Shown: one piece after another, positions 1-12,184 of the stretch | How the letters are laid out: each line of letters opens with the position of its first letter | How positions within the stretch are numbered: the stretch's first letter is position 1 | DNA from: Medicago truncatula | Lineage: Eukaryota; Streptophyta; Magnoliopsida; Fabales; Fabaceae | Assembly (NCBI RefSeq): GCF_003473485.1 | Contig: NC_053044.1 | Coordinates: 446,501 to 510,500, forward strand | Direction: 5' to 3' | Length of the DNA stretch: 64,000 bases | Translations under genes and position numbers: made by a program | Notes under the pieces: model-generated | What the model was told of the DNA's origin: nothing | Database searches by the model: none | Seen by the model: the letters and a program-made list of their open reading frames with translations, nothing else

Positions 1-375
1 TTACCGGAAGAAGTTGATGAGGAACGGAAAATCTTCATAATCTCTTATTCTGATTCGAATACTGATGATCGACATAAAAAACAGGTTTGATTCGATGCTA
101 ACTAAGCGTACATGCATTCCGTATGGAATCCGTGACTGCAGAGACATAATCTCTGTGTGTTTGTTTATCAAAGTTCGAGCAAAATGATCATCTCCGTATC
201 GTTTGATAAACAAATGCACATAGATTATGTCTCTGCTGTCACACGTTCCATACGGAATGCATCGACGCTTGGTTAGCATTGAATCAAACCTGTCCGTTAT
301 GTCGATCATAGTATTCGCATCAGAATAAGAGATTACGAAGATTTTCCATCCTTCCTCCATTTCTTCTTTCGGTAA
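1..375. repeat. long imperfect inverted repeat (hairpin), left edge of window
   Basis: Bases 1-172 are the reverse complement of about 202-375, with roughly 85-90% pairing by eye around a loop of about 29 bases (173-201). Paired positions sum to about 374-376 along the whole length, so there are few indels. The left arm starts at base 1 and may continue outside the window. The right arm runs into coding-like sequence to about 850. A transcript would fold into a long near-perfect stem, as expected of an inverted gene-fragment duplication or a young small-RNA hairpin locus. I do not recognise the encoded sequence. Confidence 0.85.
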
Positions 376-855
376 CAAGAGCTTTCGTTTGGCAATAGGA
401 AACATCAACAATCGTTGCAAAGCCACCGTAGCTGACAGTGGCAATGTCGCTGAGTATTTCATCGATGAAGAAGATGAGATTTCGGTTGGAAACACTGATC
501 AAGAATATTTTCCGGTGAAAAAGATGATGTGGTGGTGCTTGTGGTGGAGATTCTGTTAGTTTCTCAAGCAAGTTTGGTCGGTGGAGATTATGTTGATAGT
601 CTTTCTAAAATGATGTCGTTTCGAAGTTCTGGAAGATTCTTTAATGGAAGTAGTAGACGAAACCACGTAGTAGTTGGTGTTGGAGATTTTGACATTGAAG
701 CTAATACTAATGGATTTAGGGAAAGTGGGATGTGTTTATGTGGAATATCATTATTCTTTGCCAAATCTACATGGGACTTTTTAAGATTGTACATTAGCTC
801 TCTCTCTTTCTCTTGGAGACCTACTTCAAAGTCCCAAAACAAGAGAATATGGTAA
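376..855 (+). pseudogene. coding-like remnant of unknown family
   Basis: From about 371 an open plus-strand frame of some 60 codons has ordinary protein composition, including an acidic stretch IDEEDEISVGN, and ends at a stop near 556. A second frame stays open from 529 to 855. Neither starts convincingly and I recognise no domain. The first frame continues out of the right arm of the hairpin, so this is probably the parent or remnant of the gene whose piece was duplicated in inverted orientation. It may instead be chance openness. Confidence 0.25.
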
Positions 856-859
856 TGAT

Positions 860-2630
860 ACTCAAATTGAAAGAGTTCTAAACTACAATAGCATTGAATT
901 CAAGATTTAATAAAGCAAGAATTCGATCATAAAAAATCAGTATTTCAACTTTCGATTTTTGTTTTTCAAAGGTAAATTTGAAAAACCAACCTGTTGAGCT
1001 TTTGGGTTCTTTATGAGGTTGGATTTTTAAGCTGCCAGCCCAAGCCATAAGAGGGTATTCAGAGATGGAGAAAGGAAGGTGGAAAATAGATTAAAGAATG
1101 CACACGTAATGCATAAAAACAACACCAATGTAATGCACCACAAGTCCATCACAATTCAGAAGCAACATAATAGTGATTTTTGTACAGAAAATTCTCATAA
1201 ATCAACTACAAGTGTAGAACTAGTTGGTGTCAAGAATCCTAAGATTTTGAGCAATTAAGATCAATCCAGATAAACAAATAAGCATAATATGTAAATACTT
1301 TGATCAACAAATAAGCATAATATGTAAATACGATTTGATTAAGATCAATCCAGATCAACAGAAAATGCAACAAAAGGATACAATTATGAAATTCTATTTA
1401 TCATGATATCTCATCTTAAGAAGGATGATTCATAAATAACCAAGAATAAACAAAATAAAAAATAATCAAGCTAAATAGAAGCGGTACCTGGTTGAACTGA
1501 CGGATGTTTGCATAGCCGCTTCAACACGAAGGCATGTGCCAATGCAAAATAGAGGAAATATATTAATTAACATGCATTGCTTGCAATGTGTTATATATTC
1601 GCTTAAACAAAAGCCAATGCAAGATGATAACCAAGTCAAGAGAAGAGTAAAAGGTCGGTGTTTATAGGTTAGATGATTATGGCATTGTAATTTGTAGGTT
1701 ATTTTACATTATGACATAACAAGTTGTTAATTGAAATGATTGTGTTCTTGGTAATGATTAATTGTTGAAAAGTTGACTCCTAAACCACAAGAACTCTACA
1801 ATAGAGGCAAAGTCTTTTTTGTTTTGTTTTACAAGTGACTCAATTTCATGTATTTTTTTTTTTTTGTTAAAGATGGACTCAAATTCAAGTTAGAATATAT
1901 TTTCGCAGTAACAGAAATAAAAATTTTATTTCTATGATATTCATACAAGAGATTTTTTTTAGTAGAAAATTCATAAAAGAGAGAGTAAGGAAATAAAAAA
2001 ATAAAATGGAATCGTGAAATTTCTTATCAACCAAAAAAATCATAAGCATCGTTTCAGGGAATAGTGAATAGACATTAATAGTGAGGAACTTACTTCCTTA
2101 TTTTGTGATTTCAGATCTTTGAACCATTATCCTTTTCCTTTGTTTCTAATCTTTGAACCGTGTGGTGGAAAGCCTAATCCACCAAATTAGGCGCCAAAAC
2201 TGAATTACACATATATAATAGAAGAAAAGGCTTGTCAACAAAGGCCACAAAGAGAGAGAAGAAAATGTTCAAAGTTTCAGAATATTTTTCGGTGTGTGGA
2301 ATGAACTTTGTGAGCTCTTTATTTATAGAGAAAATTCACAAGTAATATATAAGTAACTTTGACAATAAGTAATTCACATATTAGATCTACTACAGAAATA
2401 TCTCAAATTGAGTCCCAATAAATATAATATCTAGCATAAAAATATATTATATTATGTACTAAAATAAAATTCAGATCAAGTACCAAAATATATTAGATTG
2501 CATATTAAAATATTCCAGATTGTGTACCAAAATATTTCAAATTGTGTTCCAAAATATTTTAGCCAAATCTGTGGACTACGAAAACACTTTCTAATAATGT
2601 TTAAATTAATTATTTAATTTAACATTTTTA

Positions 2631-2633
<3 letters not shown>
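860..2633. other. AT-rich non-coding stretch
   Basis: No open frame of note and no recognised RNA gene. There are short direct repeats near 1265-1340 (a motif around ataagcataatatgtaaata occurs twice) and a series of similar 'accaaaatatt' phrases at 2450-2570. It probably consists of decayed transposon sequence. Confidence 0.5.

Positions 2634-2685
<52 letters not shown>
2634..2685. repeat. (TA)n microsatellite
   Basis: About 50 bases of uninterrupted alternating TA. Such tracts are highly length-variable and make a usable marker. Confidence 0.95.
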
Positions 2686-2686
<1 letters not shown>

Positions 2687-2984
2687 GCTAGTGCTTACTC
2701 CGTTCACATAATTATGCACCTCTTAGAGGTACATCCCTCACATAAACACTATTTTGATGTGTGTGATCTATTCAATATAGGACTTCCATTTTTTAATTTC
2801 ACACAACACTATTTTTACCAAATTTGGAAATTATGTTGAGTCTTTTAACTCACAATTTTCATATATGTTCCAATATATAGTAACAACATAAACATCAAGG
2901 GGCAACGATAGACAATTGTAGATGGAATTAATGATAGGGAAAGGGGGAAATGACCATCAGTCAGACAACTTCATCTTCTTGGAC

Positions 2985-3326
2985 GTAGTTTGAGGAGTCG
3001 ACAAGAAAGGACGCATATATGGTTTGGGGATAGAGGCAGGAAAATACAAGCCTTCTTCATCCAGGTCATCTGACGGCATCTCACCATCTGAATATGAGCA
3101 TATGAGGACTGCAATATCTAAAATGTCAGCTGAAAACATGGAACTCAAGGAGCGGTTGAAGACTAACGAGGAATTGATTCGTGCATCACAGGAGGAGTCA
3201 CGTTTAGCTCGAGAGCAGTCACAGGAGGATTCGCGATTGCTCCGAGAGCAGTTCCAAAAATTCATGGAGTCTTTTACACAAGGCCATTCAGATCTACCTC
3301 CTTATCGACCTCATCGTTCGAGTTAG
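2985..3326 (+). pseudogene. CACTA transposon-associated protein, 3' fragment with in-frame stop
   Basis: The frame reads VDKKGRIYGLGIEAGKY, then a serine-rich spacer and a Glu/Arg/Gln-rich coiled coil (SAENMELKERLKTNEEL and on), ending at a TAA/TAG-type stop at 3326. The KKGRxYGLG motif followed by a coiled coil is typical of the plant transposase_24-like second protein of En/Spm (CACTA) elements. An in-frame TGA immediately upstream (about 2990-2992), where an arginine codon would be expected, and the lack of any ATG show it is broken. Its position 0.7 kb inside the element's 3' terminus (4058) fits the known gene order. Confidence 0.6.
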
Positions 3327-3599
3327 GATTAACATTTGTGTCCACCTACTTGATTATTTATCATATTATTTTGAAAATTTGATTATAACTTTTAGTTTAA
3401 AGTAAATGTTCTAATACTATTTAGTAATTATTTCAATATATTTTGATGTAAAAGATAAGTAGTGTGATTCTTGTGAACGCAATCAAAAAGGTTTTTCATC
3501 AAATATTAATGTGATTTTTATCGTATTTTATCATATTAATGTATTTTATCTTGTGATTTTTCATCACCTTGTTTTATATTCCAAAAGTGTTTTGAGAAA

Positions 3600-4058
3600 T
3601 TTCCTAAACTAATTTTAAAGGAAAAAAAAAAAAAATTGATTTGTGATGGAAAATATAAAAGTCACAAAAATTTTGTCCTGTAGTATAGCGTCAGATAGCA
3701 TCGCGACGCTATCCAAATTCCCAGATATTTTGCGACGGGGTTTTTCTCTCAGTTATTTGCAACGGTTTTTTCCCTCAGTAATTTGTGACGGATATTTTTT
3801 ACGTCAGTATTTGTGACGGAAAACTGGTTACATATATCCATAATGTTGGAGGCTTAGCGACTTTTTTGGTGTTTGCGACCGTGTGTGAGCCACCGCAATG
3901 AGTGACGGAATTGATATTCCGTCGGTTAATTTTTCCGACCCCCACTTTTACGAGGGATTTGTGGCGTCGCAAAACCCGTCACAAAGTTGTTTGCTATGGA
4001 ATTTTAACTCTTTTGCCACGGAAAACGGCCGTCGCTAAATCCGAGTTTTCTAGTAGTG
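3600..4058 (+). mobile_element. CACTA (En/Spm) element, 3' subterminal region and terminus
   Basis: The segment ends with ttttctagtagtg at 4046-4058, the complement of the canonical CACTACTAGAAAA terminal repeat of plant CACTA elements. Just inside are many short subterminal motifs of the type ttgtgacgg / gcgacgg in both orientations (3700-4040), which are transposase-binding-type repeats in this superfamily. No matching CACTACTAG 5' end is visible upstream in the window, so the 5' part is missing or diverged. The open frame 3902-4156 runs over the terminus and is not a gene. Confidence 0.8.
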
Positions 4059-4309
4059 GATATCGACAAAAATACTTGGACACAATGTGTAAAATATTAC
4101 TTATCTATAATTGTTGTTTGTATTGTAAAGTCAACTTAATAATTTTCTATGTTTAAATTGGACACTTAGGTTTCTAACAATAATATAAAAGGGATATTAA
4201 ATCCTTAAACATAATTAAAAAATACAATCAAGTATCTGGCAATGTTTTTTAAAAAAGTAACGACTTCTATATTTTATCAGGCAATAGTATATATTTTTGG
4301 TAGTGTTAG

Positions 4310-4749
4310 TGTTATGGACCGGTCAGAGGACCAATCGCACAATAACACGTGGCATAGCTTACACCACCTTAAGGCCCCGTGTCTAAAACAGCAAACCAGT
4401 TTAAGTGCACATCACCACACAGAAGCGCTCCCCCGCATGAGGATCACCTTACACGTGTCCTCCTCCATCCCTAATCACACGCTGCATAACCCGCAGACAG
4501 TTATGAGCAACACGCGCCTATATAAGGGTGGACATGCTTCACCCTCAAGGGACAATTCACTTTTCACAGCACTTTCCACGCACTCTTTCTCAGTTCCATT
4601 ATTGACTTGAGCGTCGAAGTGCTAACGTGTCTGTAGGCACCTTTCTTTCCACCGCGAAGACTCAACACCAGCCTACCGGAAGCCGTTACCGTCAAACCGG
4701 AGCATTATCTGCAACCGTTGCCACTCATCCGTTCTCACCGGACATATCA
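4310..4749 (+). mobile_element. probable solo LTR of a Ty3/gypsy-type element
   Basis: GC content rises abruptly above that of the flanks. The segment begins TGTTATGG, ends ATATCA, and is flanked by GTTAG (4305-4309) and GTTAA (4750-4754), a 4-of-5 match to a target duplication. It has a TATA box (tatataagg, about 4518) and further in the phrase 'ttgacttgagcgtcg', which I know from LTRs of plant gypsy elements. No gag or pol flanks it, which fits a solo LTR. The 122-aa ORF inside it is not a gene. Confidence 0.5.
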
Positions 4750-4939
4750 GTTAAAAAACTGTTTTTTGTATAGATTAAACAATAGTATCTAAAATGAGCC
4801 ACAAAGTATCTAAAAAACACAAAAAATAATAAATATGAGTAAATACTCGTATATTTTCCTAGACATATTTGTTTCTACTAGTATGGACCCGTGCCAAGCA
4901 CATTTAGAATTTCGTCATATTTGAGGGAGAAAATGCTCT

Positions 4940-5580
4940 GATGTATCAAGTGTCAGTTAAAGTTCAATATTGAATAAAAAAGTGGAGGTTGAACAATAAA
5001 TAAATTAATAAAACTCATATTTAAGTCTTCAATTTGTCTATGAAGATGTGGAATCATTCTCACTTGTGTGGTTTTCTTTTTGCGATGTGTCGAATCACAT
5101 CAATGTTGACTCCTCTATAAGGCCCGACGATGATATCATATCCCGGTTCAACATTGTGTGTGTGTGGTGGTGGGGGTGGGGAGGACACAGAGTCTCTTAA
5201 TGGAGAGATATTAATGTGTCAATTGTGAGTTAAAATTCGACATTGGATGCAAGAGTATATGTTGAGAAACATATGAGGAAGATTATCCATATAACTAATG
5301 CTTTAGGACTTTGGGTGAAGAAGTGATGTCGATCTCACTTGTGTTGTTGCTCTTTGACTAATATGATGATACAATCCAATGTAGGTTCCCATAGAAGTTG
5401 CAACATTATAATGTTTTGTTTTGTTAGTTTTTGGGTGTCATTTGTTAAATTTTTTATCTTAAATTTTAGCTTTAGGATTGCTTTTATTGATTTCATAATG
5501 ATATCAATGACAATGACAAATTTCAAGAATATTATTCAGTTGTTTTCTTGTCTAGATCCATTAAATCATAAGTCTTGAAG
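4940..5580. repeat. diverged direct repeats, dispersed repeat family (second copy near 48.2 kb)
   Basis: Segments near 4940-5060 and 5215-5345 share order and wording (a 'gtcagttaaagttcaatattg' type phrase, then an 'agtggaggttgaa' type phrase, then 'cacttgtgtggtt'). The part at 5325-5485 resembles 48120-48300, including the phrase gttagtttttgggt. No coding potential. The structure is that of a decayed repeat of unknown class. Confidence 0.5.
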
Positions 5581-6576
5581 ATATATTGTCTTCATCATAT
5601 TATAAAGTGAGATATATGAGTCTTAATCTCTAGTAAGTTGTTTTAAATTTATAAATACTTAATTTATGTGTGTATTAAAGCTCATTGATTCCATCATAGA
5701 TGGAATGATAGCGAAAGGGGGAAATGCTAAATACAGAGAAGGACATTTCCATTATTTTGTTATGGTTATGAAGATAATGTACTAGTAGAAACTACCCCTT
5801 ACAAGAGTGAGATCCTTAGAAATGAGAAGTCTAGGTTAATTAATTATTATTCTATTCATCTTTATAACGAACATTTGCTGGTTTAAGGTTTTTCCTTGTA
5901 TCTTGATTGAAGTCTCCCCCCAAAAGTTTTTTTTCTTTCTTTCTATTTTTGTTGTTGTAAGTGATGTGTATGTATTTTAAACCAATATTCATGGACTTCT
6001 AGTGACTCCTTAACTTTTTGTTATGATTTACTTCTCAACATTGTTTTTGCAATTTCTAAGATCAATTTTTTCAATAAAAAAAATCAATCCTTTCTTTAGT
6101 TTACCTTCTGATTTATGAAAGTTGATCTTTTAGGATGATTTGGTTCTTGGGATGATATTAAAGTCTCTTTAATCATGAACTTAGGAAATCAAACTTTGTT
6201 GTTTCTACTCATCTTATCAATTCAATAAAATTTTACTTGGCACTGTATAGTGAGCTTAAGCATTGAGCGCACCAAAGAGGAATTTTGCAATTGTATTGGA
6301 TATGTAATTGTATTTAAAACCATTCATGGATATGTACTAACACTAAATATTTAGGATGATTTACCTCATGATATTAAGGAAACTTTCCAATATTCCGCAC
6401 AAAAACGAAACCGAACAGCAGAACCGCAAAATGGGACAAACACGTCCCCAAAACAAATACACCAGAAGGCTATATAACACACTCATAAAGCAAAAAAAAA
6501 AAAAAAACAGAGCTCCCAAGCAAAGAGCAGCAGCAAATGCGCTGCACTGCTCCACCAGAAACATCAAAACAGAAAA
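5581..6576. other. non-coding AT-rich stretch
   Basis: No supported gene. Short open frames at 6356-6625 are low complexity around a 17-A tract (about 6491-6507). The last bases abut the minus-strand kinase pseudogene. Confidence 0.5.
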
Positions 6577-7560
6577 TTATACTCTAGGAAAAATGAAGAG
6601 CTTTGACTCGATCATTGTCCTGTAGCGTTCTGCTTCAAGGAAGCGATAACTACGCATAAACTTTTCACTCTGATAAGAGTCATGCTTTCCTGAAAGGGTA
6701 AACAATATAACAAGTCTTAGTTCAATTACTATTACATAATATTCATCTACAATATGCACAGAAAATGAGATATTAATGAGTACTAGTGCGCAGAAAAATG
6801 GTGATAATCCCGTTTTGTCACAAGTATTATCATCACGAAAATGAATGTCGACCAAAAGACTGTAATCCATAATTCCCTCGGTTTCCAAAAAAGCGCAATC
6901 CCTCTCAATTTGTCTCGAGAATTATACCAAAGAAATTTTAATTTAACATATATATTTGATAATTCATCGCTAAGTAGCAGCACAAAAAATGTTAACCAGA
7001 ACAAAACTAGCAACTTACGTGATGAGATCGAGGTCCTTGTGGGTGGTAGTTTCATCAATCTCTTCTTCAGTCTTATCCCTTCAAGTCAAATCGTCCATGG
7101 ATTGGATATTCTGAGCAGAAAACATTGCCCATCATGATGAAGCGGGTCTGATTTTCAATAACAACAAACTATCAGTTCCTGCAACTCACAGACTAACCCC
7201 TTAAAATAGCAATAATTTATCATCAAAGGCATACCTTCTGGCCTCCAATTGGTTTGACATGATGTACCACATAGAATTTTTTCACAAGCGAATTCTCGTA
7301 ATGAGAAACATGTTCGTAATAACTTCGAAGCATCCGGAGAAGTGCCTATAGTCACAAAAGTTAGCTGTCAATACAGATGTACATTATACCAGTTTGAACG
7401 AACACGGAAAAATGTTTTCAATTTAACAACCAAAAACAAACCTTGACTTCGGATTTTTTGACTGTCTTAATCATAAATCTGTCATCTTGGGTCAAGTGGA
7501 AGAAAATTCCACTTTTGCCAGGAGATTAAAGCTCCCTGAGGGAAGCATTTCCACAAATAG
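6577..7560 (-). pseudogene. phosphatidylinositol-4-phosphate 5-kinase (PIP5K) fragment, disabled
   Basis: Four exon-like pieces on the minus strand match the PIP5K catalytic domain in order. 7560-7442 carries [18 protein letters not shown]. 7345-7235 carries [13 protein letters not shown] and [10 protein letters not shown] with GT/AG borders and a 111-bp in-phase length. 7147-7019 carries [20 protein letters not shown]. About 6930-6577 carries [17 protein letters not shown] and [14 protein letters not shown]. The family makes PtdIns(4,5)P2 at membranes. Here the first piece has a TAA where the motif normally reads LSSPGKSG, the third has a deletion, frameshift and stops after the DLKG motif, and both ends of the kinase (N-terminal MORN region and C-terminus) are missing. 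Retained introns argue for DNA-level capture or duplication rather than retrocopying. Confidence 0.85.
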
Positions 7561-10183
7561 CTAACATGTAATCCACCGGAAATGGCTTCCTCAATTGTAA
7601 AAGAACTTTAAAAAAAAAAGACTTAAATTATACTTAGGAAAAAGAACTGACCTAAACTAGAGTACATAATTTGAAACAAATTACAGTATATATTTGGATT
7701 ACACAATCTTCATTTTATGTTAACATGTCAAATATTAATCCTTAATCCATAATTACACATTTCAGTGAAAATTTGATTCAATTGAGACTAACGCCCAATT
7801 CAATGGCAATGGTATAACTAATCTTCAATTAATTTGAATCCCTTGTATTCAATGAGTCGAAGTCAATTGAGACTCAATGACAAAGGTATAACTAACTGCA
7901 TAATTTATGAATTTGGATCCATAATCTTAGATGAATCGAATTTAATTCTCACAAAAACACTAATTAACTGAAGCAAACGCGAAAAACTACCTTTGAAAAT
8001 CTGGGCGACATCCATGAAATTGGAAGACGACGAAAATCCCTAATCTTAAATGAGATCCATGATGTCCGAAGATGGATACCAATAACACAGTTAAATGAAT
8101 AGGAAGATTGAGGTCGAAATTTGAGGACGATGAGTTGAGGTCGAAAAATCACTAACACAGATCAGTACTTTAAATGAATACCAAGAATACCGTTATTTGA
8201 GATTGGAAGATGAATATGAGTTAGTGATTTTTCGTTCGGCATATGAATTGGATAGATATGAAGAACACGAACGAAAGAAACACGAAGGAAACTGAATTTT
8301 TACTTTTGTGTGAATTCATGTTTGTATGAAGAAGGACGAGGAAGAAGGAGACGAGGAAAGATGGAGACGAGAAAAGAGGAAAGTGAAATTGTAATTTAAA
8401 AATGGTTAAAGAGTTTCTACATAATTAATAAATAAAATAAGTTAATAAATCAAAGTAATTAAAGTTTTCTACGAGGACTAATTTGTAATAAGGAAAAGTT
8501 TAGACTTACAATTGTCCACGAGCAGTACATTAACTACATGGCATCAACAGCTATCCTATTGGCTAAACAAAATAACTTTTCCAAAAAAGTTAGTTTGACT
8601 GCACCGTAGAAGTGCTCTCTCACTAAATATTTGTTCGTAATATCATATAATAAGCTTTGTTTACTTGTAGTCTTGTACAATATCATCATGTAACGGCTCA
8701 TTTTTGCATGGTTTGTTTGAAGCCTAGTATTTTGTATAATGTTGGTCCCCAATGAGTCATAAATATATTATTTTCTTATGTGGCAAATGAGTTTACAAAT
8801 CTTGTTTTCGTTATGTTCAAAGTGGTTATCATCTACAATTAAAAAACAGAAACTCAACTAATACAGTTGCACGCTATCCTAAAATGAAGAAAGCATCTAA
8901 TTCATGTAGCTGAGGCTGAGGGCTTTAAAAAATTGAATTTTTACAAATTTAAAATGTATAATCTGTCTTGAAGCTAAATTTCGATCACTTGAATCTCGCA
9001 GATGATGTGCACGAGACCCTGTTGTGGATATGATATGATGAGAAGTGCTGCTAAAAAGTGTCATAGAACTATAGTTTATCCACACAAAAGAAAGACTTGA
9101 TGCGGTAGAATCGGACCAGCTGACTAATGTACAACCTCAAAAAGTCCCAAATGAAAACTTGAGTAAAAGTACAACAATTTCAGGACTGATTTAGCAAATA
9201 AATTGTTTAGAAGCTCGATTGTATAATCATGTATAATGCAAGGAAATATACTAATATACCATTACCAAAGCAGCATGCTTTATCAAGGCTGTGCTTGTTT
9301 CGAAGAGCAGCACCTACAGAGATTCCAGTTTACAAGCTTCAAGATTGCAATGTAGACGATAAGGGATGAATTATCATCTCTAGCTAATCCTTGTGCAGTT
9401 ATGGTTTGGCCTTTGAATCTTGTGTTTTAGAAAACAAATTGGCATGACTTCTCTAAAAAAAGTTCTAGAATATAAAATAAAAAAGACTAAAAATGATATC
9501 AATGCAAACTTGCGTATAAAAAAAAAAAAGACTAAAGATCATAAATGAATCTTGTGGATCATACACCAATAGATTCAGAGTCACCAGGTAAAAGCATTAA
9601 CCTCCACATATCATACCCACATCCAACAATCAACTGAAGAAACATGAATATGATGTAGTGAATAATGACGAATATAAACTCAACATATTTACATGCTAGT
9701 AGTTTTCAATTTTTTGTCTCCTTTGACATTCTCAAACATTAATTTTATGATCAAATTCGAAGAATGGGTCCAGCGAAGCCTTATTGAATAGAATTGAATT
9801 GTAGGATTTGTTTGAATAGAATTGAATTTCTCACAAATCTCACTTTTTTGCACTCTTAATGATGTGCAATTTGTTTTATAATACACAATCTTCAAAGGCC
9901 AAACCATGACTACAACAACGATTATCTCACACATGAGTTGCTTCGTTGCAACCTTGACGCATGGAAACCAGAACCCCTAGGTGAATATTACTTATTTTGT
10001 GATGGCCTAGTAGTTGCTCTATTAAAGCTTTATGACCTTCAAAAAGTATGTCGCTTTGATTTAATAGTGCATTTCCTTGCATTTTACGCAAATGCACAAT
10101 TTATGGAACCCCTGAAATCCACCTGAAGATCTCGCTAATCTCTTCCCCCATTTTACGCAAATGCAAATGCACAATTTGTGTAT
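7561..10183. other. intergenic, no supported gene
   Basis: Scattered short open frames without motifs. A purine-rich tract lies at about 8325-8390. I see no tRNA, LTR pair or MITE ends that I can defend. Confidence 0.45.
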
Positions 10184-10290
10184 GTAATCAAATTTTCAAA
10201 CTTCTTTTCAAAATACTAATTTGCAAAATAACAAAGGGTTATCCAATTATTTTTCTAAACTGAATTTGTGTCAATTCTTTGTTTCTTTTT
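10184..10290. repeat. direct repeat copy A (with 12552-12660)
   Basis: About 107 bases from 'atcaaattttcaaact' to the T-rich run recur at 12552-12660 with few differences, including the phrase caaagggttatccaatt. A weaker third match is at 24985-25040. The second and third copies lie in the downstream flanks of the two glycine-rich genes, so this is an extra broken-off copy of that flank. Confidence 0.75.
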
Positions 10291-11693
10291 TTTTTATTTT
10301 TAAAATTTAGGATTTATACACGAATAATAGGCTTTTCTTTTGCCTCTTATTTCTTGAATTTGGGATCTTGCATATGTGTTTGTGAGTTTTAGGAGATGTT
10401 TGTTACTTCCTATACAAGTGAAATGTAATTTGAAGGAAATTATGCTTAATCTCCTGAAGTATTGTTTCATGAGTAAACACAAATCGGGTAACAAAGGGAA
10501 AAACGCTGAAAACAACTATCTTTTGCCAGCTCTCTTGATTCTAAAAAATGCGTGAAAGGATGGAAAAGAACAGGGGTGGCAATTTGATCCACCAAATACA
10601 TATTGATCCAATCCAGCAAGAACAAAATTTATTCAATCCATCCACTAAAACAAAATTATTTTTAATGGATTGGATTGGATTATTTTTAAAAAAATTAGTG
10701 AATTGTATGAATTAATGGACTTTGTTGATCCATCCATTTCCTTCCTAATTCATATCCATCCGAACCATCCATTGGACTACCCGTAGGAAGGAAGATCGAC
10801 TTCCTTATCTATCTCATTGCAAAGTCTTCAATCCAAAAACTATGTTTCATTAGTTGCACGTTTGTGTCGAGTCGGAACGTGCTGAGTCTCCGAGTTTCAC
10901 TCGGTTCAAGGATGAGATCTATTTTCCTTCCTCCTAAATTGCATTGCTACAAAGATCAAATTCCAAAGCCTGCAACATATAAATCAGTTCTTCAATTTTG
11001 ACTGATTTTCTTATCATTTTCAATTTAACTTTGTGGAATAAAATTTCGTAGAATGGGTTGTGAAATGGAATATTGGATTTTATGCTGCTTTGAATTGGAG
11101 CTTGACCTGGTGTTGTTTTGTACAAAGAAATGTTTGAAGTGGAGACTGCAAACGGTTACGTCAGAAAGAAAATATAATTGCTTTTTAGATAGAGACCCAC
11201 TCATGAAATCTGCCAACCGATCCTGTATCGTGCCAAAGGGGAAACCTAATGGTGACGGGGCTTTCGTGAAATTGCAATAGTGATATATAGCTATGCTCGT
11301 AAACTGGATTCCCCTAAGGGAACTAAATTATGTTTGTTTAGGTGAATTAAGTTCACAAAAGGGAAACCTGAATTGTATAGATTACTATATGTGAACTCAA
11401 CACTCGTTAGATGCATGATCTAATTGATCTTTGATAAACTTTAATATCAACCACTTATAAAATCAGCTTGGAAAGTGAGATCTAGCTTATGCTCTCACAC
11501 CTTATCTCTTCTAATGTGAAATTCTTAATAATAAAATTTCGACGTTGTTCCAACTAGTTATTCTGATGTTCTCCAGCTAATGCTTCTCAGAATTTCTGTT
11601 TTTTCTGAGCATGTTCATGGATGAAAACAACTCAAATTCTTGTAAGAAGATTATGGTTGAACCATAATTAATATTTATCTCACAAGAGAATCA
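10291..11693. other. intergenic; possible hAT-like repeat near 10.57-10.79 kb
   Basis: No supported gene. At 10570 the phrase 'caggggtggcaa' resembles the ends of plant hAT-type non-autonomous elements and introduces a segment with many 'atccaatcca'/'tggattggat' words in both orientations (10595-10770), but no matching right end was found. The frame 11053-11280 is open without recognisable motifs. Confidence 0.35.
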
Positions 11694-11918
11694 ATGATGA
11701 TTTTGCAAAACCTCACAGTTATTCCATTAGTGGCCGGTGAGTTGGATCATCCTATTGCTGTAAGGAATGCTAGAAAGCCAATGCACAAAAAAGCTTGGCA
11801 TCCATTATCTCACTATGTTTCTCTTGCAAATAAATTGTCTCCTCACAAATTTTTTGTCATATTGTTTTTGAAGCATTGTCTAAAAGCGAATAGAGGCAGG
11901 CTAGGAAAGATGAAATGA
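11694..11918 (+). pseudogene. possible Ty1/copia pol fragment
   Basis: A 74-codon open frame contains HPIAVRNARKP followed by HPLSHYVSLANKLSPHK. This resembles the short region between integrase and reverse transcriptase in plant copia polyproteins, which typically reads P(I/L)AxRKG...HPLSxYVSxxxLSPxxxxF. It is isolated, lacks RT motifs on either side, and ends after about 70 residues. Could be coincidental, but the spacing of the two motifs is right. Confidence 0.35.
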
Positions 11919-12184
11919 ATGCATAAAGGAACATACACAAGGTTATGCACAGAAAGATACACTCAAATTTATGTAGACTATATTTTCATAATTTTACTAG
12001 CATTAGCTACTCATTTCAACAGATAACTACTGCACTATGACATAAAAAAAATGCAATATTTCATGGTGATCTACATGAGGAAATGTATATGATTATTTTT
12101 CATCAAGACATATTCATAATAAATACTTTTAACTCATCAAGACAACACATCACAAGCACCCAAGAACTCTTTAACATACTTTGC

